Below, one piece after another: positions 43,748-51,995 of a DNA stretch of 64,000 bases. Position numbers and translations under genes: made by a program. The notes under the pieces were generated by a model. It worked only from the letters and a program-made list of their open reading frames with translations, was not told where the DNA came from and ran no database searches. The stretch lies in the NCBI RefSeq assembly GCF_005047355.1, contig NZ_SUMC01000016.1, positions 1 through 64,000 on the forward strand, in the 5' to 3' direction. The DNA comes from Actinacidiphila oryziradicis (GTDB lineage Bacteria; Actinomycetota; Actinomycetes; Streptomycetales; Streptomycetaceae). Every line of letters begins with the position of its first letter. The first letter of the stretch is position 1.

Positions 43748-44519
43748 GGCCTGCCCCCGGCACTGCCGGCGCCACCAGCGCCGTCAGCCAGGCGATCGCG
43801 CCCTTTACGTCCGGTACGACGGCCACGCCGCCGGGCACCGGAGGGCGGCGGACGACGACCACCGGCACCCGCAGCTCCCGGGCAGCGGTGAGCTTGGCGG
43901 CGGTAGCGGGGCCGCCGCTGTCCTTGGTGACCAGGACGTCGATACGGTGCCGGCGCAGCAGCTCCGTCTCGGCCTCCACCGTGAACGGGCCCCGGTCGAG
44001 CAGCACCTGCGTCCGGGGCGGCAGCGGGGGCTCCGGGGGGTCGACCGAGCGGGCCAGGAACCACAGGCCGTCCAGACCGGCGAAGGCCGCGAGCCCGGTA
44101 CGCCCCGTGGTCAGGAAAACCCTCTCCCCCAGGCCCGGAAGGAGCGCCGCCGCCTCCGGCAGCGACCCCACGCAGTGCCATGTGTCCCCGGGACCGGCGA
44201 CCCAGCCGGGGCGGCGCAGGGCGAGCAGGGGAACATGGACCCCGGCGGCCGCCACGGCCGCGTTGAAACTGATGGTGCCGGCGAAAGGATGGGTGGCGTC
44301 GATGACCGCGTCCGCCTTGTGCTCGCGCAGCCAGTGGGCCAGTCCCTCCGGCCCGCCGAAGCCGCCGACGCGGACCTCTCCGGCGGGAAGCCTGGGCTGC
44401 GCGACCCGGCCGGCGAGCGAGCTGGTGACCCTGAGCGCGGGGTCGGCGGCCAGCTGCGCCGCGAGCGCGCGCGCTTCTGCGGTGCCGCCGAGGATGAGGA
44501 TGTGGTGCGCGCCGCTCAC
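43719..44519 (-). CDS. cobK: Precorrin-6A/cobalt-precorrin-6A reductase CobK/CbiJ
   Basis: A 266-residue NADPH-dependent reductase of the corrin ring: ILILGGTAEARALAAQL, VIDATHPFAGTISFNAA, LALRRPGWVAGPGD and DVLVTKDSGGPATAAKL are typical. I use the GTG at 44519 (VSGAHHILIL); an in-frame start at 44567 would overlap the divergent cbiD start. Together with cobH, cbiD and cobL it covers consecutive late methylation, reduction and methyl-migration steps. Confidence 0.9.
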   Translation of the reverse strand: MSGAHHILILGGTAEARALAAQLAADPALRVTSSLAGRVAQPRLPAGEVRVGGFGGPEGLAHWLREHKADAVIDATHPFAGTISFNAAVAAAGVHVPLLALRRPGWVAGPGDTWHCVGSLPEAAALLPGLGERVFLTTGRTGLAAFAGLDGLWFLARSVDPPEPPLPPRTQVLLDRGPFTVEAETELLRRHRIDVLVTKDSGGPATAAKLTAARELRVPVVVVRRPPVPGGVAVVPDVKGAIAWLTALVAPAVPGAGPTPPRSRSR

Positions 44520-44533
44520 CAGGTGCTCATTCC

Positions 44534-45679
44534 GTGCGGGGGCAGGCTGTGGCTGAGCCCTCGGCACTCCCCGGGGCCGTCGGGGGCCGGGCGGCGCAGC
44601 TGGCGCGGACGGGGCTGCGACATGGCTGGACCACGGGGGCGTGCGCCACTGCGGCGTCCACGGCGGCGTACACCGCGCTGCTGACCGGCGAGTTCCCCGA
44701 TCCGGTGACGGTCACCCTGCCCAAGGGCCAGCAGCCCGGCTTCGCCCTCGCGGTGGAGGCGCGCGGGGACGGCTGGGCGACGGCCGGGATCGTCAAGGAC
44801 GCCGGCGACGACCCCGATGTCACCCACGGCGCCCTCGTGCGGGCGACCGTCAGGGCCGCCGCCCCGGGCTCCGGGGTCCTCTTCCGGGCCGGGCCGGGAG
44901 TGGGGACCGTCACCCGGGCCGGGCTGCCGCTGCCGGTCGGCGAACCGGCCATCAACCCTGTGCCCCGGAAGATGATGCGCGAGCACATCGCGGCCGTGGC
45001 CGCCCTGCACGGCGGCAGCGGCGATGTGGAGATCGAGATCGCCGTCGACAACGGCGAGGAGATCGCCCGCAGCACCTGGAACCCACGGCTCGGCATTCTC
45101 GGCGGCCTGTCGATCCTGGGCACGACCGGCATAGTCGTGCCCTACTCCTGCTCCGCGTGGATCGACAGCATCCGGCGCGGCGTCGACGTGGCCCGCGCGG
45201 CGGGCCGCACCCACGTCGCCGGTTGCACCGGCTCCACGTCGGAGAAGGTCGTGATGGCCGTCCACGGGCTGCCGGAGGACGCCCTCCTCGACATGGGCGA
45301 CTTCGCCGGTGCAGTGCTGAAGTATCTGCGGCGCCACCCCGTGGAGCGGCTCACCATCGCCGGTGGCTTCGCGAAGCTCTCCAAGCTCGCGGCAGGCCAT
45401 CTCGATCTGCACTCCGCCCGCTCCCAGGTCGACAAGGGCTTCCTCGCCCGTCTCGCCCGCACCGGCGGCGCCGACGACGACCTGACCGCCGCCGTGGCCG
45501 CCGCCAACACCGGCCTCGAGGCCGTACGACTCTGCTCCGCCCGGGGCGTCCCGCTGGGCGACCTCGTCGCGGCAGCGGCCCGCGACACCGCACGGGGCGT
45601 GCTGCGCGAGGCCGCGGTCGCCGTGGACGTCATCTGCATCGACCGCGCCGGCACGATCGTCGGCCGGGTAGGCCCGTAG
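44534..45679 (+). CDS. cbiD: Cobalt-precorrin-5B (C1)-methyltransferase CbiD
   Basis: A 381-residue enzyme of the cobalt-early pathway. The signature GLRHGWTTGACATAASTAA opens the domain; DGDDPD-like AGDDPDVTHGALV, GPGVGTVTRAGLPLPVGEPA and GFAKLSKLAAGHLDLH follow. GTG codons at 44534 and 44549 are both possible starts; the second has a GGGGGCAGG tract upstream. It is divergent from cobK with a gap of only about 15 bp. Confidence 0.92.
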   Translation: MRGQAVAEPSALPGAVGGRAAQLARTGLRHGWTTGACATAASTAAYTALLTGEFPDPVTVTLPKGQQPGFALAVEARGDGWATAGIVKDAGDDPDVTHGALVRATVRAAAPGSGVLFRAGPGVGTVTRAGLPLPVGEPAINPVPRKMMREHIAAVAALHGGSGDVEIEIAVDNGEEIARSTWNPRLGILGGLSILGTTGIVVPYSCSAWIDSIRRGVDVARAAGRTHVAGCTGSTSEKVVMAVHGLPEDALLDMGDFAGAVLKYLRRHPVERLTIAGGFAKLSKLAAGHLDLHSARSQVDKGFLARLARTGGADDDLTAAVAAANTGLEAVRLCSARGVPLGDLVAAAARDTARGVLREAAVAVDVICIDRAGTIVGRVGP

Positions 45680-46032
45680 GGCACCTGACCGGATGTACCC
45701 GCGCCCGGCACCCGCGCTCCCCCGGGCCGCGGCCGGTCCAACACCGCCGGACCCCAGCACCGTGCTTCCCGCCCCCGCGGCGGAACGAGACGCCCACGCC
45801 GCGCCCTTGTCCCGCGCCCGGCACAGCGCTCTCCCCCCGGGCCGCGGCCGGTCCACCACCGCCGGACCGCGCCACCGCACTTCCCGCCGCCGCGCCGGGC
45901 GCATCGACCCGGCAACCGCCAACCCGCCCGCCTCCTGAGTCCGCCGCGGCGGACAGCAACCACAACGGCGCGGCCCGGCGGGTGCAAGCCCACCGCGCCC
46001 CACGCAGCCGGGGACCGCCGGGCCGCGCAGGG
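45680..46032. repeat. cbiD-cobL intergenic region with a direct repeat
   Basis: The 353 bp between the convergent genes contain a segment of about 75 bp repeated directly (about 45699-45773 and 45812-45888, roughly 85 per cent alike by eye; CCCGGGCCGCGGCCGGTCCA is the common core). I see no gene. The GC-rich repeats may form structures that stop transcription from both sides. Confidence 0.5.
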
Positions 46033-47262
46033 TCATCGCGCCGGCGGCGGCTTGGTCGCCGCCCATTGGGTGACGGGCATCGCTTGCCGCCAGCCGGTGA
46101 AGCCGCCGACGGGGGCGGCGTGGGAGACGGAGATCCTGACGAGTTCGCCGCCGTGCCGTGCGTAGTGCCCGGCGAGCACGGCCTCGGACTCGAGGGTCAC
46201 CGTGTTGGCGACGATTCGGCCGCCGGGGCGCAGGGCGTTCCAGCAGGCGTCGAGGAGGCCGGGTTCGGTGAGGCCGCCGCCGAGGAACACGGCGTCGGGC
46301 CGGGGCAGGCCGTCCAGGGCGGCGGGTGCCGGGCCGGTGATCACACGCAGGGCGGGGACGCCCAGCGTGGCGGCGTTGTGGGCGATGCGGGCGGCGCGGG
46401 CCGGGTCGCGTTCGACGGTCAGGGCGCGGCAGGCGCGGTGGGAGCGGAGCCATTCGATGGCGACGGAGCCGGAGCCGCCGCCGATGTCCCAGAGGAGCTC
46501 GCCGGGGGCGGGGGCGAGGGCGGCGAGGACGGTGGCGCGGATGTGCCGCTTGGTGAGCTGGCCGTCGTGTTCGTAGGCGTCGTCCGGCAGTCCCGGTACG
46601 AGCCCGAGGCGCAGCGTGCCAAGGGCGGCCAGGCAGTCGAGGGCGACGAGGTTGAGGGGGTCGCCGGGCGGGTGGGCCCAGGTATCGGCGGTGCCGTCCA
46701 GCACGCGCTCTCGGCCGCCGGAGCCGAGCTGCTCCAGCACCCGGATCCGGCTCGGCCCGAAACCGCGGTCGCGCAGCAGTGCGGCGATGTCGGCGGGGGT
46801 GCCGGCGTCGGCGCAGAGGACGAGCAGCCGTCGTCCGTCGTGGAGGGCGGCTGCCAGTGAGGGGAGGGGGCGGCCGACCAGGCTGACGACGTCCGTCTCG
46901 TCGAGTGGCCAGCCCAGCCGGGCGCAGGCGTAGGACGCCGAGGAGGGGTGCGGCAGTACGCGCAGTCGTTCGGCGCCCAGGACTTCGGTGAGTGCCCGGC
47001 CGATGCCGTAGAACATCGGGTCGCCGCTGGCGAGCACGGCGATCCGGCGCCCGTCGTGCTCGGCGAGGAGCCCGGGGACGGCGGGGCGCAGCGGCGACGG
47101 CCAGGCGCAGCGGCGCGCGGTGACGTCGTCGGGCAGCAGGGCGAGCTGGCGGGGGCCGCCGATGACGGTCTCGGCGTCGGTGAGCGCCTTCCGGGCGGGA
47201 GCTGCGAGGCCCGGCCAGCCGTCGGCGCCGATGCCGACAACGACCACGGGGGCGGCTGGCAC
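46033..47262 (-). CDS. cobL: Precorrin-6Y C5,15-methyltransferase (decarboxylating) CobL
   Basis: A 409-residue fusion. The N-terminal CbiE-type tetrapyrrole methylase (1-200) shows VVVVGIGADGW, AVLASGDPMFYGIG and HPSSASYACARLGWPL; the C-terminal CbiT-type Rossmann methyltransferase (about 215-409) shows LTKRHIRATVLAALAP, LLWDIGGGSGSVAIEWLR and AVFLGGGLTEPG. It methylates C5 and C15 and decarboxylates C12 acetate. It is followed upstream by the NiCoT gene on the same strand (46 bp), so both may share the B12 riboswitch. Confidence 0.95.
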   Translation of the reverse strand: MPAAPVVVVGIGADGWPGLAAPARKALTDAETVIGGPRQLALLPDDVTARRCAWPSPLRPAVPGLLAEHDGRRIAVLASGDPMFYGIGRALTEVLGAERLRVLPHPSSASYACARLGWPLDETDVVSLVGRPLPSLAAALHDGRRLLVLCADAGTPADIAALLRDRGFGPSRIRVLEQLGSGGRERVLDGTADTWAHPPGDPLNLVALDCLAALGTLRLGLVPGLPDDAYEHDGQLTKRHIRATVLAALAPAPGELLWDIGGGSGSVAIEWLRSHRACRALTVERDPARAARIAHNAATLGVPALRVITGPAPAALDGLPRPDAVFLGGGLTEPGLLDACWNALRPGGRIVANTVTLESEAVLAGHYARHGGELVRISVSHAAPVGGFTGWRQAMPVTQWAATKPPPAR

Positions 47263-47308
47263 GGGGACTCCTCGCAGGTCAGGGGTGGGTCAGAGACAGG
47301 GCAGCAGC

Positions 47309-48436
47309 CTACCCGGCGCCTTCCGGGGCCTGGCCGGCCCGGAGGGCCCAGCGCTCCTCGACCTTGGCGAACCGCCAGTACGCGAGGGCGGCGGCCCAGA
47401 CGGCCACGAAGATCCCGACGATGACGAAACCGACGTTGTCCAGATTCAGGCCGGAGATCCAGCCGGTGAGCCCGTCCTTGAGGTCAAGCTTGTCGTGCAG
47501 GACGCTGACCAGCTCGATGGTGCCGATGAGGAAGGCGACCGCGATCGACAGGCCGGTGATGGTGAGGTTGTAGTAGACCTTGCGGACCGGGTTGGAGAAC
47601 GCCCACTGGTACGCGAAGTTCATGAAGGTGCCGTCGAGCGTGTCGAAGAGGCTCATGCCGGCGGCGAACAGCAGCGGCAGGCACAGGATCGCGTACCAGG
47701 GCAGCCCGGCGGCGGCGCCGCTGCCGGCCATCACCATCAGCGTGACCTCGGTGGCGGTGTCGAAGCCGAGCCCGAAGAGGAGGCCGAGCGGATACATCTG
47801 CCAGGGACGGGTGATGGCTTTGGTGAAGCGGCCGAGGACGCGGTTCATGAAGCCGCGGGAGTCCAGGTGCGCCTCCAGCTCACTCTCGTCGTACCGCCCG
47901 GCCCGCATCGCCTTGAACACCCGCAGGATGCCGAGGAGCGCGACGAGGTTGAGCGCGGCGATCAGATAGAGGAAAGATCCGGAGACGATGGTCTGGATGA
48001 CGCCGAGCACCTGGTGGGTCTCGGAGCCGTCGTTCATCAGCCGCCCGGCGAGCCGGGTGCCCCCGGCGATCAGTGCCGCCATGACCACCACGACGCTGGA
48101 GTGGCCGAGCGCGAACCAGAAGCCCACCGACACCGGCCGCTTGCCGTCGGCCATCAGTTTGCGGGTGGTGTTGTCGATGGCGGCGATGTGGTCGGCGTCG
48201 AAGGCGTGCCGCATGCCGAGCGTGTACGCCGTCACACCGAGCCCTATGCCGAATGCCTCGGAGCCGACCTTGTACCTCTCCGGCACGACAAGCAGGAACA
48301 GGATGCCGAACGCGACGACATGCAGGGCGACGATCACCGCCAGCAGCCCGGCGGTACGGATGGTGTCCTCGCGCCGCCATCGGAAGTCAGTGGCGGCGGG
48401 CCGGGCTGGCAGGGGAAGCCGGGTGGGCAGGGTCAT
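47309..48436 (-). CDS. Nickel/cobalt transporter, NiCoT (HoxN/NixA) family
   Basis: A 375-residue permease with eight TM segments and the NiCoT signatures RHAFDADHIAAIDN (HX4DH), FALGHSSVVVVMA and LGFDTATEVTLM. It imports Co2+ or Ni2+; the cobalamin riboswitch ahead of it and the adjacent corrin genes argue for cobalt. I use the ATG at 48436 (MTLPTRLPLP); an in-frame GTG at 48466 would add ten residues but has no ribosome site. Confidence 0.92.
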   Translation of the reverse strand: MTLPTRLPLPARPAATDFRWRREDTIRTAGLLAVIVALHVVAFGILFLLVVPERYKVGSEAFGIGLGVTAYTLGMRHAFDADHIAAIDNTTRKLMADGKRPVSVGFWFALGHSSVVVVMAALIAGGTRLAGRLMNDGSETHQVLGVIQTIVSGSFLYLIAALNLVALLGILRVFKAMRAGRYDESELEAHLDSRGFMNRVLGRFTKAITRPWQMYPLGLLFGLGFDTATEVTLMVMAGSGAAAGLPWYAILCLPLLFAAGMSLFDTLDGTFMNFAYQWAFSNPVRKVYYNLTITGLSIAVAFLIGTIELVSVLHDKLDLKDGLTGWISGLNLDNVGFVIVGIFVAVWAAALAYWRFAKVEERWALRAGQAPEGAG

Positions 48437-48477
48437 GCGGTCACGCTCCAGCACCTCGTGGATCACTTCGTGAGATG

Positions 48478-48662
48478 CCGTGGCCGGTCTCCTGGCTTAC
48501 GGGTTCGCTTTCGCTCGCGCCCACCCCTGCCTTCCCGACCGCTCTTCGCGGCCAGTGGCGTTACGGGGCGGGCCCGCCCGACAAATCGTCTGGGCCCCGA
48601 TCACAGTGGCGAGGGCCGCTCCGGTTCCGCACCGGCTTCCCGAACACCACGGCGACCCAACC
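48478..48662 (-). ncRNA. Cobalamin (AdoCbl) riboswitch
   Basis: On the minus strand the order is GGGAAGCCGGTGCGGAACCG, then the conserved GCCACTGTGA core, a long variable arm, and CGTAAGCCAGGAGACCGGCC, the B12 box region (consensus AGYCAGGAGACC). These are the diagnostic blocks of cobalamin riboswitches. It ends 12-40 bp before the NiCoT start, so high cobalamin should shut off cobalt uptake, and probably cobL, by blocking translation or elongation. Confidence 0.93.
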
Positions 48663-48747
48663 TTAGGGGGCGCCGCCCCATGCCTGCAAGACTGCACATC
48701 TACGCAGGTATCCAAGATCACCCCGCCCGGCCTGCGAGGATTGGCCC

Positions 48748-49107
48748 ATGCATCTCGTCCCCGCCGAGCGCGCCGGCCACCGCACCATCGACGGACACCG
48801 GGTCTGCGACGCCATCGCCGCCATCGGCGATCCCGGTCATGTACGCGCCTGGGCCGACCGCTTCTCCCTGCTCGCCGACCCCGGCCGGCTCGCCCTGCTG
48901 CTCGCCCTCCACCGGGCCGGGCCCATCGCCGTCTCCGACCTCGCGGTCGCTACCGGTATGAAGGACACCGCCGTCTCCCAGGCGCTGCGCCTGCTGCGCG
49001 CCGCCGGAGTCGTCGAGGGCGAGAAGGACGGCCGCGTGGTGCGCTACCGCGTCGTCGACGACGACACCGCCGCGCTGCTCAAGCACTGCACGGCCGAGGA
49101 TCTCTGA
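48748..49107 (+). CDS. ArsR family metal sensor, NmtR-like
   Basis: A 119-residue winged-helix repressor (LADPGRLALLLALHRAGPIA, KDTAVSQALRLLRAAGVV). It lacks the ArsR ELCVC motif; instead it has His-rich N-terminus (GHRTIDGHRVCDAIAA) and a C-terminal AALLKHCTAEDL, as in NmtR/KmtR-type Ni/Co sensors that use N-terminal and alpha-5 His ligands. It is divergent from the cobalt transporter, so it probably adds metal control to the riboswitch control. An imperfect pair ATGCCTGC/GCAGGTAT sits between them (48679-48710). Confidence 0.88.
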   Translation: MHLVPAERAGHRTIDGHRVCDAIAAIGDPGHVRAWADRFSLLADPGRLALLLALHRAGPIAVSDLAVATGMKDTAVSQALRLLRAAGVVEGEKDGRVVRYRVVDDDTAALLKHCTAEDL

Positions 49108-49153
49108 CCGGCCGTCCCCACCGTCAGCGCCGTCCATCCGTCACACTGGGGGC

Positions 49154-49399
49154 ATGTGCCGCAGTATCAAGACCCTCCGGCCGCCCGCCACTCCCGAGGC
49201 GACCGACGACGACATCACGGCAGCGGCCTTGCAGTACGTCCGCAAGGTCTCCGGATTCCGGGCGCCCGCCGCCCACAACCGCGACGCCTTCGACGAGGCG
49301 GTGGACGCGGTCGCGGAGGCCACCCGCCGCCTCCTGGACAGCATCGAGGTCCGCGGCCGCCCGGCTCCGGCGCAGCCGGCGCAGCGCAGTGGTACCTGA
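49154..49399 (+). CDS. DUF2277 family protein
   Basis: An 81-residue protein starting MCRSIKTLRPP, with AALQYVRKVSGFRAPAAHN and DAVAEATRRLLDSI. This is the pattern of DUF2277, small cytosolic proteins often near OsmC or other stress genes. It is 46 bp after the ArsR gene and 23 bp before the OsmC-like gene, so the three may be co-transcribed. Confidence 0.85.
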   Translation: MCRSIKTLRPPATPEATDDDITAAALQYVRKVSGFRAPAAHNRDAFDEAVDAVAEATRRLLDSIEVRGRPAPAQPAQRSGT

Positions 49400-49422
49400 C
49401 CCAGAATAAGGAGCAACCGCCC

Positions 49423-49902
49423 GTGCCCGAGAAGCTCCACGCCTATGACACCGAGGTCACCTGGACCGGCGACCTCGGCACCGGGACCAGCACCTACCGC
49501 GCCTACGACCGCGCCCATGAGGTGTCAGCCGCCGGTCCGCCGCCCATCCTCGGCAGCGCCGACCCCGGCTTCCGTGGTGACCCGTCCCGCTGGAACCCCG
49601 AACAGCTGCTGGTGGTGTCGCTCTCCCAGTGCCACATGCTCTCCTACCTGTCCCTGTGCTCCATGAACGGCGTGGTCGTCACCGGCTACACCGACCGCGC
49701 CCACGGCACCATGGCCGAGACGGCCGACGGCGGCGGCCACTTCACCGAGGTCGTGCTGCGCCCCGAGGTGGAGGTCGCCGAGCAGGGCATGACCGACAAG
49801 GCCCTCGCGCTGCACGGGGACGCCCACCGCGTCTGCTTCATCGCCGGCTCGGTGAATTTCCCGGTGCGCCACGAGCCCGTCGTGTCGGTACGGGGCGGCT
49901 GA
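49423..49902 (+). CDS. OsmC/Ohr family peroxiredoxin-like protein
   Basis: A 159-residue OsmC-fold protein. The first reactive Cys is in LLVVSLSQCHMLSYL; the expected second Cys is in HRVCFIAGSVNFPV. OsmC/Ohr proteins reduce organic hydroperoxides. The GTG at 49423 follows AAGGAG by nine bases. Confidence 0.9.
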   Translation: MPEKLHAYDTEVTWTGDLGTGTSTYRAYDRAHEVSAAGPPPILGSADPGFRGDPSRWNPEQLLVVSLSQCHMLSYLSLCSMNGVVVTGYTDRAHGTMAETADGGGHFTEVVLRPEVEVAEQGMTDKALALHGDAHRVCFIAGSVNFPVRHEPVVSVRGG

Positions 49903-50036
49903 CACCCGGCGCCGGGATACGGCGGGGACACGGGGACAGGGGGACGGACCGGTATCGGTACGGCCCGGCCGCGGGTATTTCTCATATCGTCGCCGACCCG
50001 GGACCCGGCAGGTGACGAACTGGTAACGTCCGCGGA

Positions 50037-50807
50037 ATGACGCCCGAGGATGACACGTCGTCCACTCCCCCGGACTGGGACGAGTGGGTAGACCAGGAGC
50101 TGGCCGGTGCCGAGAAGAAGGCCCTGCGGGGTCACGCCTTGGCGAAGTGGAGCAAACGGCTGGGGGTGGTCGCCGCAGCGGTGGTGCTGACGGCCGGGTC
50201 CGTGGTCACGTACTTCTTCGTCACCCACAGCGCGGCGGCGGAGCTGAGAAAGCGGGTCGCTTCCGGGGCGGCCACGGCCGGGGCGGACGCCGCCCGGCCG
50301 GTGGTCAACGGGCAGAAGGCGTTCCCCGATGCCACGGTGCGGCTGGCCAACGGCGCGGTGTACCGGCGCGTGGACACCACCACGGCCTCCGACTGCGGGC
50401 ACGGGGTGTCACGGGAGCTGGCGGCGGTCATCAAGCAGGGCAAGGGCTGCCTGCGGCTGTCGGCCGCGCTCTACACGGACGCGGACCGCCAGTCGCAGGT
50501 CACGGTCAGTGTGCTCAGTTTCGTCAGGGCGGAGGATGCGGCGATGGTCTTCGGCAGCGCGTCCACGGACCCGGTGACCTATTCGGTGGTCTCCCTCGAC
50601 CCGTCGGCCGGTTCCGGGCTGCCGAAGGTGCACAACGGTGCCGTCGGGGTCTTGAACCGGTTGATGACGGCCCGCACGGTGGTCTTCTCCAACGCGCAGT
50701 GGTCGACCGGCAGGGCGACGGACGGGGCCGTGCTGACGAAGGAGGACACCGACCTGCTCACCTACGTCAACGCCAAGGTCACGGCGTTCGAAAAGGCAAC
50801 CCGCTAA
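50037..50807 (+). CDS. Single-pass membrane protein of unknown function
   Basis: A 256-residue protein: acidic N-tail (MTPEDDTSSTPPDWDEWVD), TM at about 40-65 (LGVVAAAVVLTAGSVVTYFF) and an extracytoplasmic domain with two Cys (TTTASDCGHGV, KQGKGCLRLSAALY) about 20 residues apart, then VSVLSFVRAEDAAMVFGSAS. The layout is type II. I do not recognise the domain; it looks like a small periplasmic sensor or lipoprotein-like fold. Confidence 0.75.
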   Translation: MTPEDDTSSTPPDWDEWVDQELAGAEKKALRGHALAKWSKRLGVVAAAVVLTAGSVVTYFFVTHSAAAELRKRVASGAATAGADAARPVVNGQKAFPDATVRLANGAVYRRVDTTTASDCGHGVSRELAAVIKQGKGCLRLSAALYTDADRQSQVTVSVLSFVRAEDAAMVFGSASTDPVTYSVVSLDPSAGSGLPKVHNGAVGVLNRLMTARTVVFSNAQWSTGRATDGAVLTKEDTDLLTYVNAKVTAFEKATR

Positions 50808-50835
50808 CGGACTGACGGGACGACTGGCACGGGGC

Positions 50836-50882
50836 CCTGTACGGCGGATCCTGGCGGACCCGGAAAGGATCCGCCGTACAGG
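50836..50882. terminator. Bidirectional terminator
   Basis: A perfect 16-bp stem (CCTGTACGGCGGATCC with GGATCCGCCGTACAGG) and 15-base loop lies between the convergent membrane-protein and uppP genes. Confidence 0.85.
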
Positions 50883-50903
50883 CTCTGGGGCCGGGGGCAG
50901 CCG

Positions 50904-51740
50904 TCAGGCGGTGAGCACATTCGTGCCGAGCAGGCCGAAGAGGACCAGGCCGATGATGATGCGGTAGATCACGAACGCGTTGAAGGAGTGCTTGGCGATG
51001 AACTTCAGCAGCCAGGCGATCGACGCGTAGGCGACCACGAAGGACACCGCTGTGCCGACGATGAGCGGCGTGGTGTCCACTCCGGCACCGACCGCGTCCT
51101 TCAGCTCGTACAGGCCCGCGCCGGTCAGCGCCGGGATGCCGAGGAAGAAGGAGAGCCGGGTGGCGGCGAGCCGGTCCAGATCGCGGATCAGAGCGGTGGA
51201 CATCGTCGCGCCGGAGCGGGAGAAGCCCGGGAAGAGCAGGGCGAGGATCTGCGAGCAGCCGACGATCATGGAGTCCTTGAGTGTGACGTCGTCCTCGCCG
51301 CGCTTGTGCCGGCCCATCTGGTCGGCCGCCCACATGAAGCCACTGCCGACGATCAGCGAAGCGCCGACCACCCACAGTGAGGCGAGCGGGCCGTCGATGA
51401 GCGGCTTGGCGGCGAGGCCGACGATCACGATCGGGATGGTGGCGTAGATGACCCACCAGGCGAACTTGTAGTCGTGGTGGTACCGCTCCTCGCGGTTGGT
51501 GATCCCGCGTACCCACGCGGAGACGATCCGCACGATGTCCTTGAAGAAGTACAGGAGGACGGCTGCGATGGCGCCGACCTGGATCACCGCGGTGAAGGCG
51601 ACGACGGCCTTGTCGTCCACCGGGATGTTCATCAGCCCCTCGGTGATCTTGAGGTGGCCGGTGGAAGAGACCGGAAGGAATTCCGTCACCCCCTCCACGA
51701 CTCCGAGCACAGCGGCTTGGGTGATACTGATCGCGCTCAT
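50904..51740 (-). CDS. uppP: Undecaprenyl-diphosphatase UppP (BacA)
   Basis: A 278-residue membrane enzyme that recycles undecaprenyl pyrophosphate to the phosphate carrier for wall synthesis, and can give bacitracin resistance. Motifs: VVEGVTEFLPVSSTGHL (Glu-rich motif 1) and LLFPGFSRSGATMSTAL (PGxSRSG motif 2); about eight TM segments. The start MSAISITQ at 51740 matches streptomycete homologues; an in-frame ATG at 51749 is possible. A BlaI-type palindrome lies 46 bp upstream and includes a TACAAT -10 element. Confidence 0.95.
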   Translation of the reverse strand: MSAISITQAAVLGVVEGVTEFLPVSSTGHLKITEGLMNIPVDDKAVVAFTAVIQVGAIAAVLLYFFKDIVRIVSAWVRGITNREERYHHDYKFAWWVIYATIPIVIVGLAAKPLIDGPLASLWVVGASLIVGSGFMWAADQMGRHKRGEDDVTLKDSMIVGCSQILALLFPGFSRSGATMSTALIRDLDRLAATRLSFFLGIPALTGAGLYELKDAVGAGVDTTPLIVGTAVSFVVAYASIAWLLKFIAKHSFNAFVIYRIIIGLVLFGLLGTNVLTA

Positions 51741-51785
51741 GAAACCCATCTCTGCGGAATACGTGGCGTGACTGACAGCTTCAAA

Positions 51786-51802
51786 CCCTACGCATTGTAG
51801 GG
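51786..51802 (-). promoter_or_regulatory. BlaI-type operator overlapping the uppP -10
   Basis: CCCTAC-N5-GTAGGG; on the minus strand CCCTACAATGCGTAGGG contains TACAAT as a -10 hexamer. It resembles the two better CTACA-N3-TGTAG sites at 55335 and 57695, with one changed base in one half-site. Confidence 0.55.
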
Positions 51803-51995
51803 GCGGCAGCCAGACTACCGTCCCGTCCGGCATACCCGACTCCGGGCCGGACTGGGCTGAGCCGGAGAACGTAGACATGGTCTCGCACCGCCCCCACCGC
51901 TTCGTACCGGGGTGCACAGGAAGCGGCCGGGCGGCTCCTGACTCCTGAGTAACATCCCCTTGACGCCGCTTCCGCGAGCCCCGATTGTAATGGAC

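Noticed and set aside
45680..46032. A second cobalamin riboswitch between cbiD and cobL
   Set aside because: Neither the GCCACTG core nor the B12 box is present; the region is a convergent gap with a GC-rich direct repeat.
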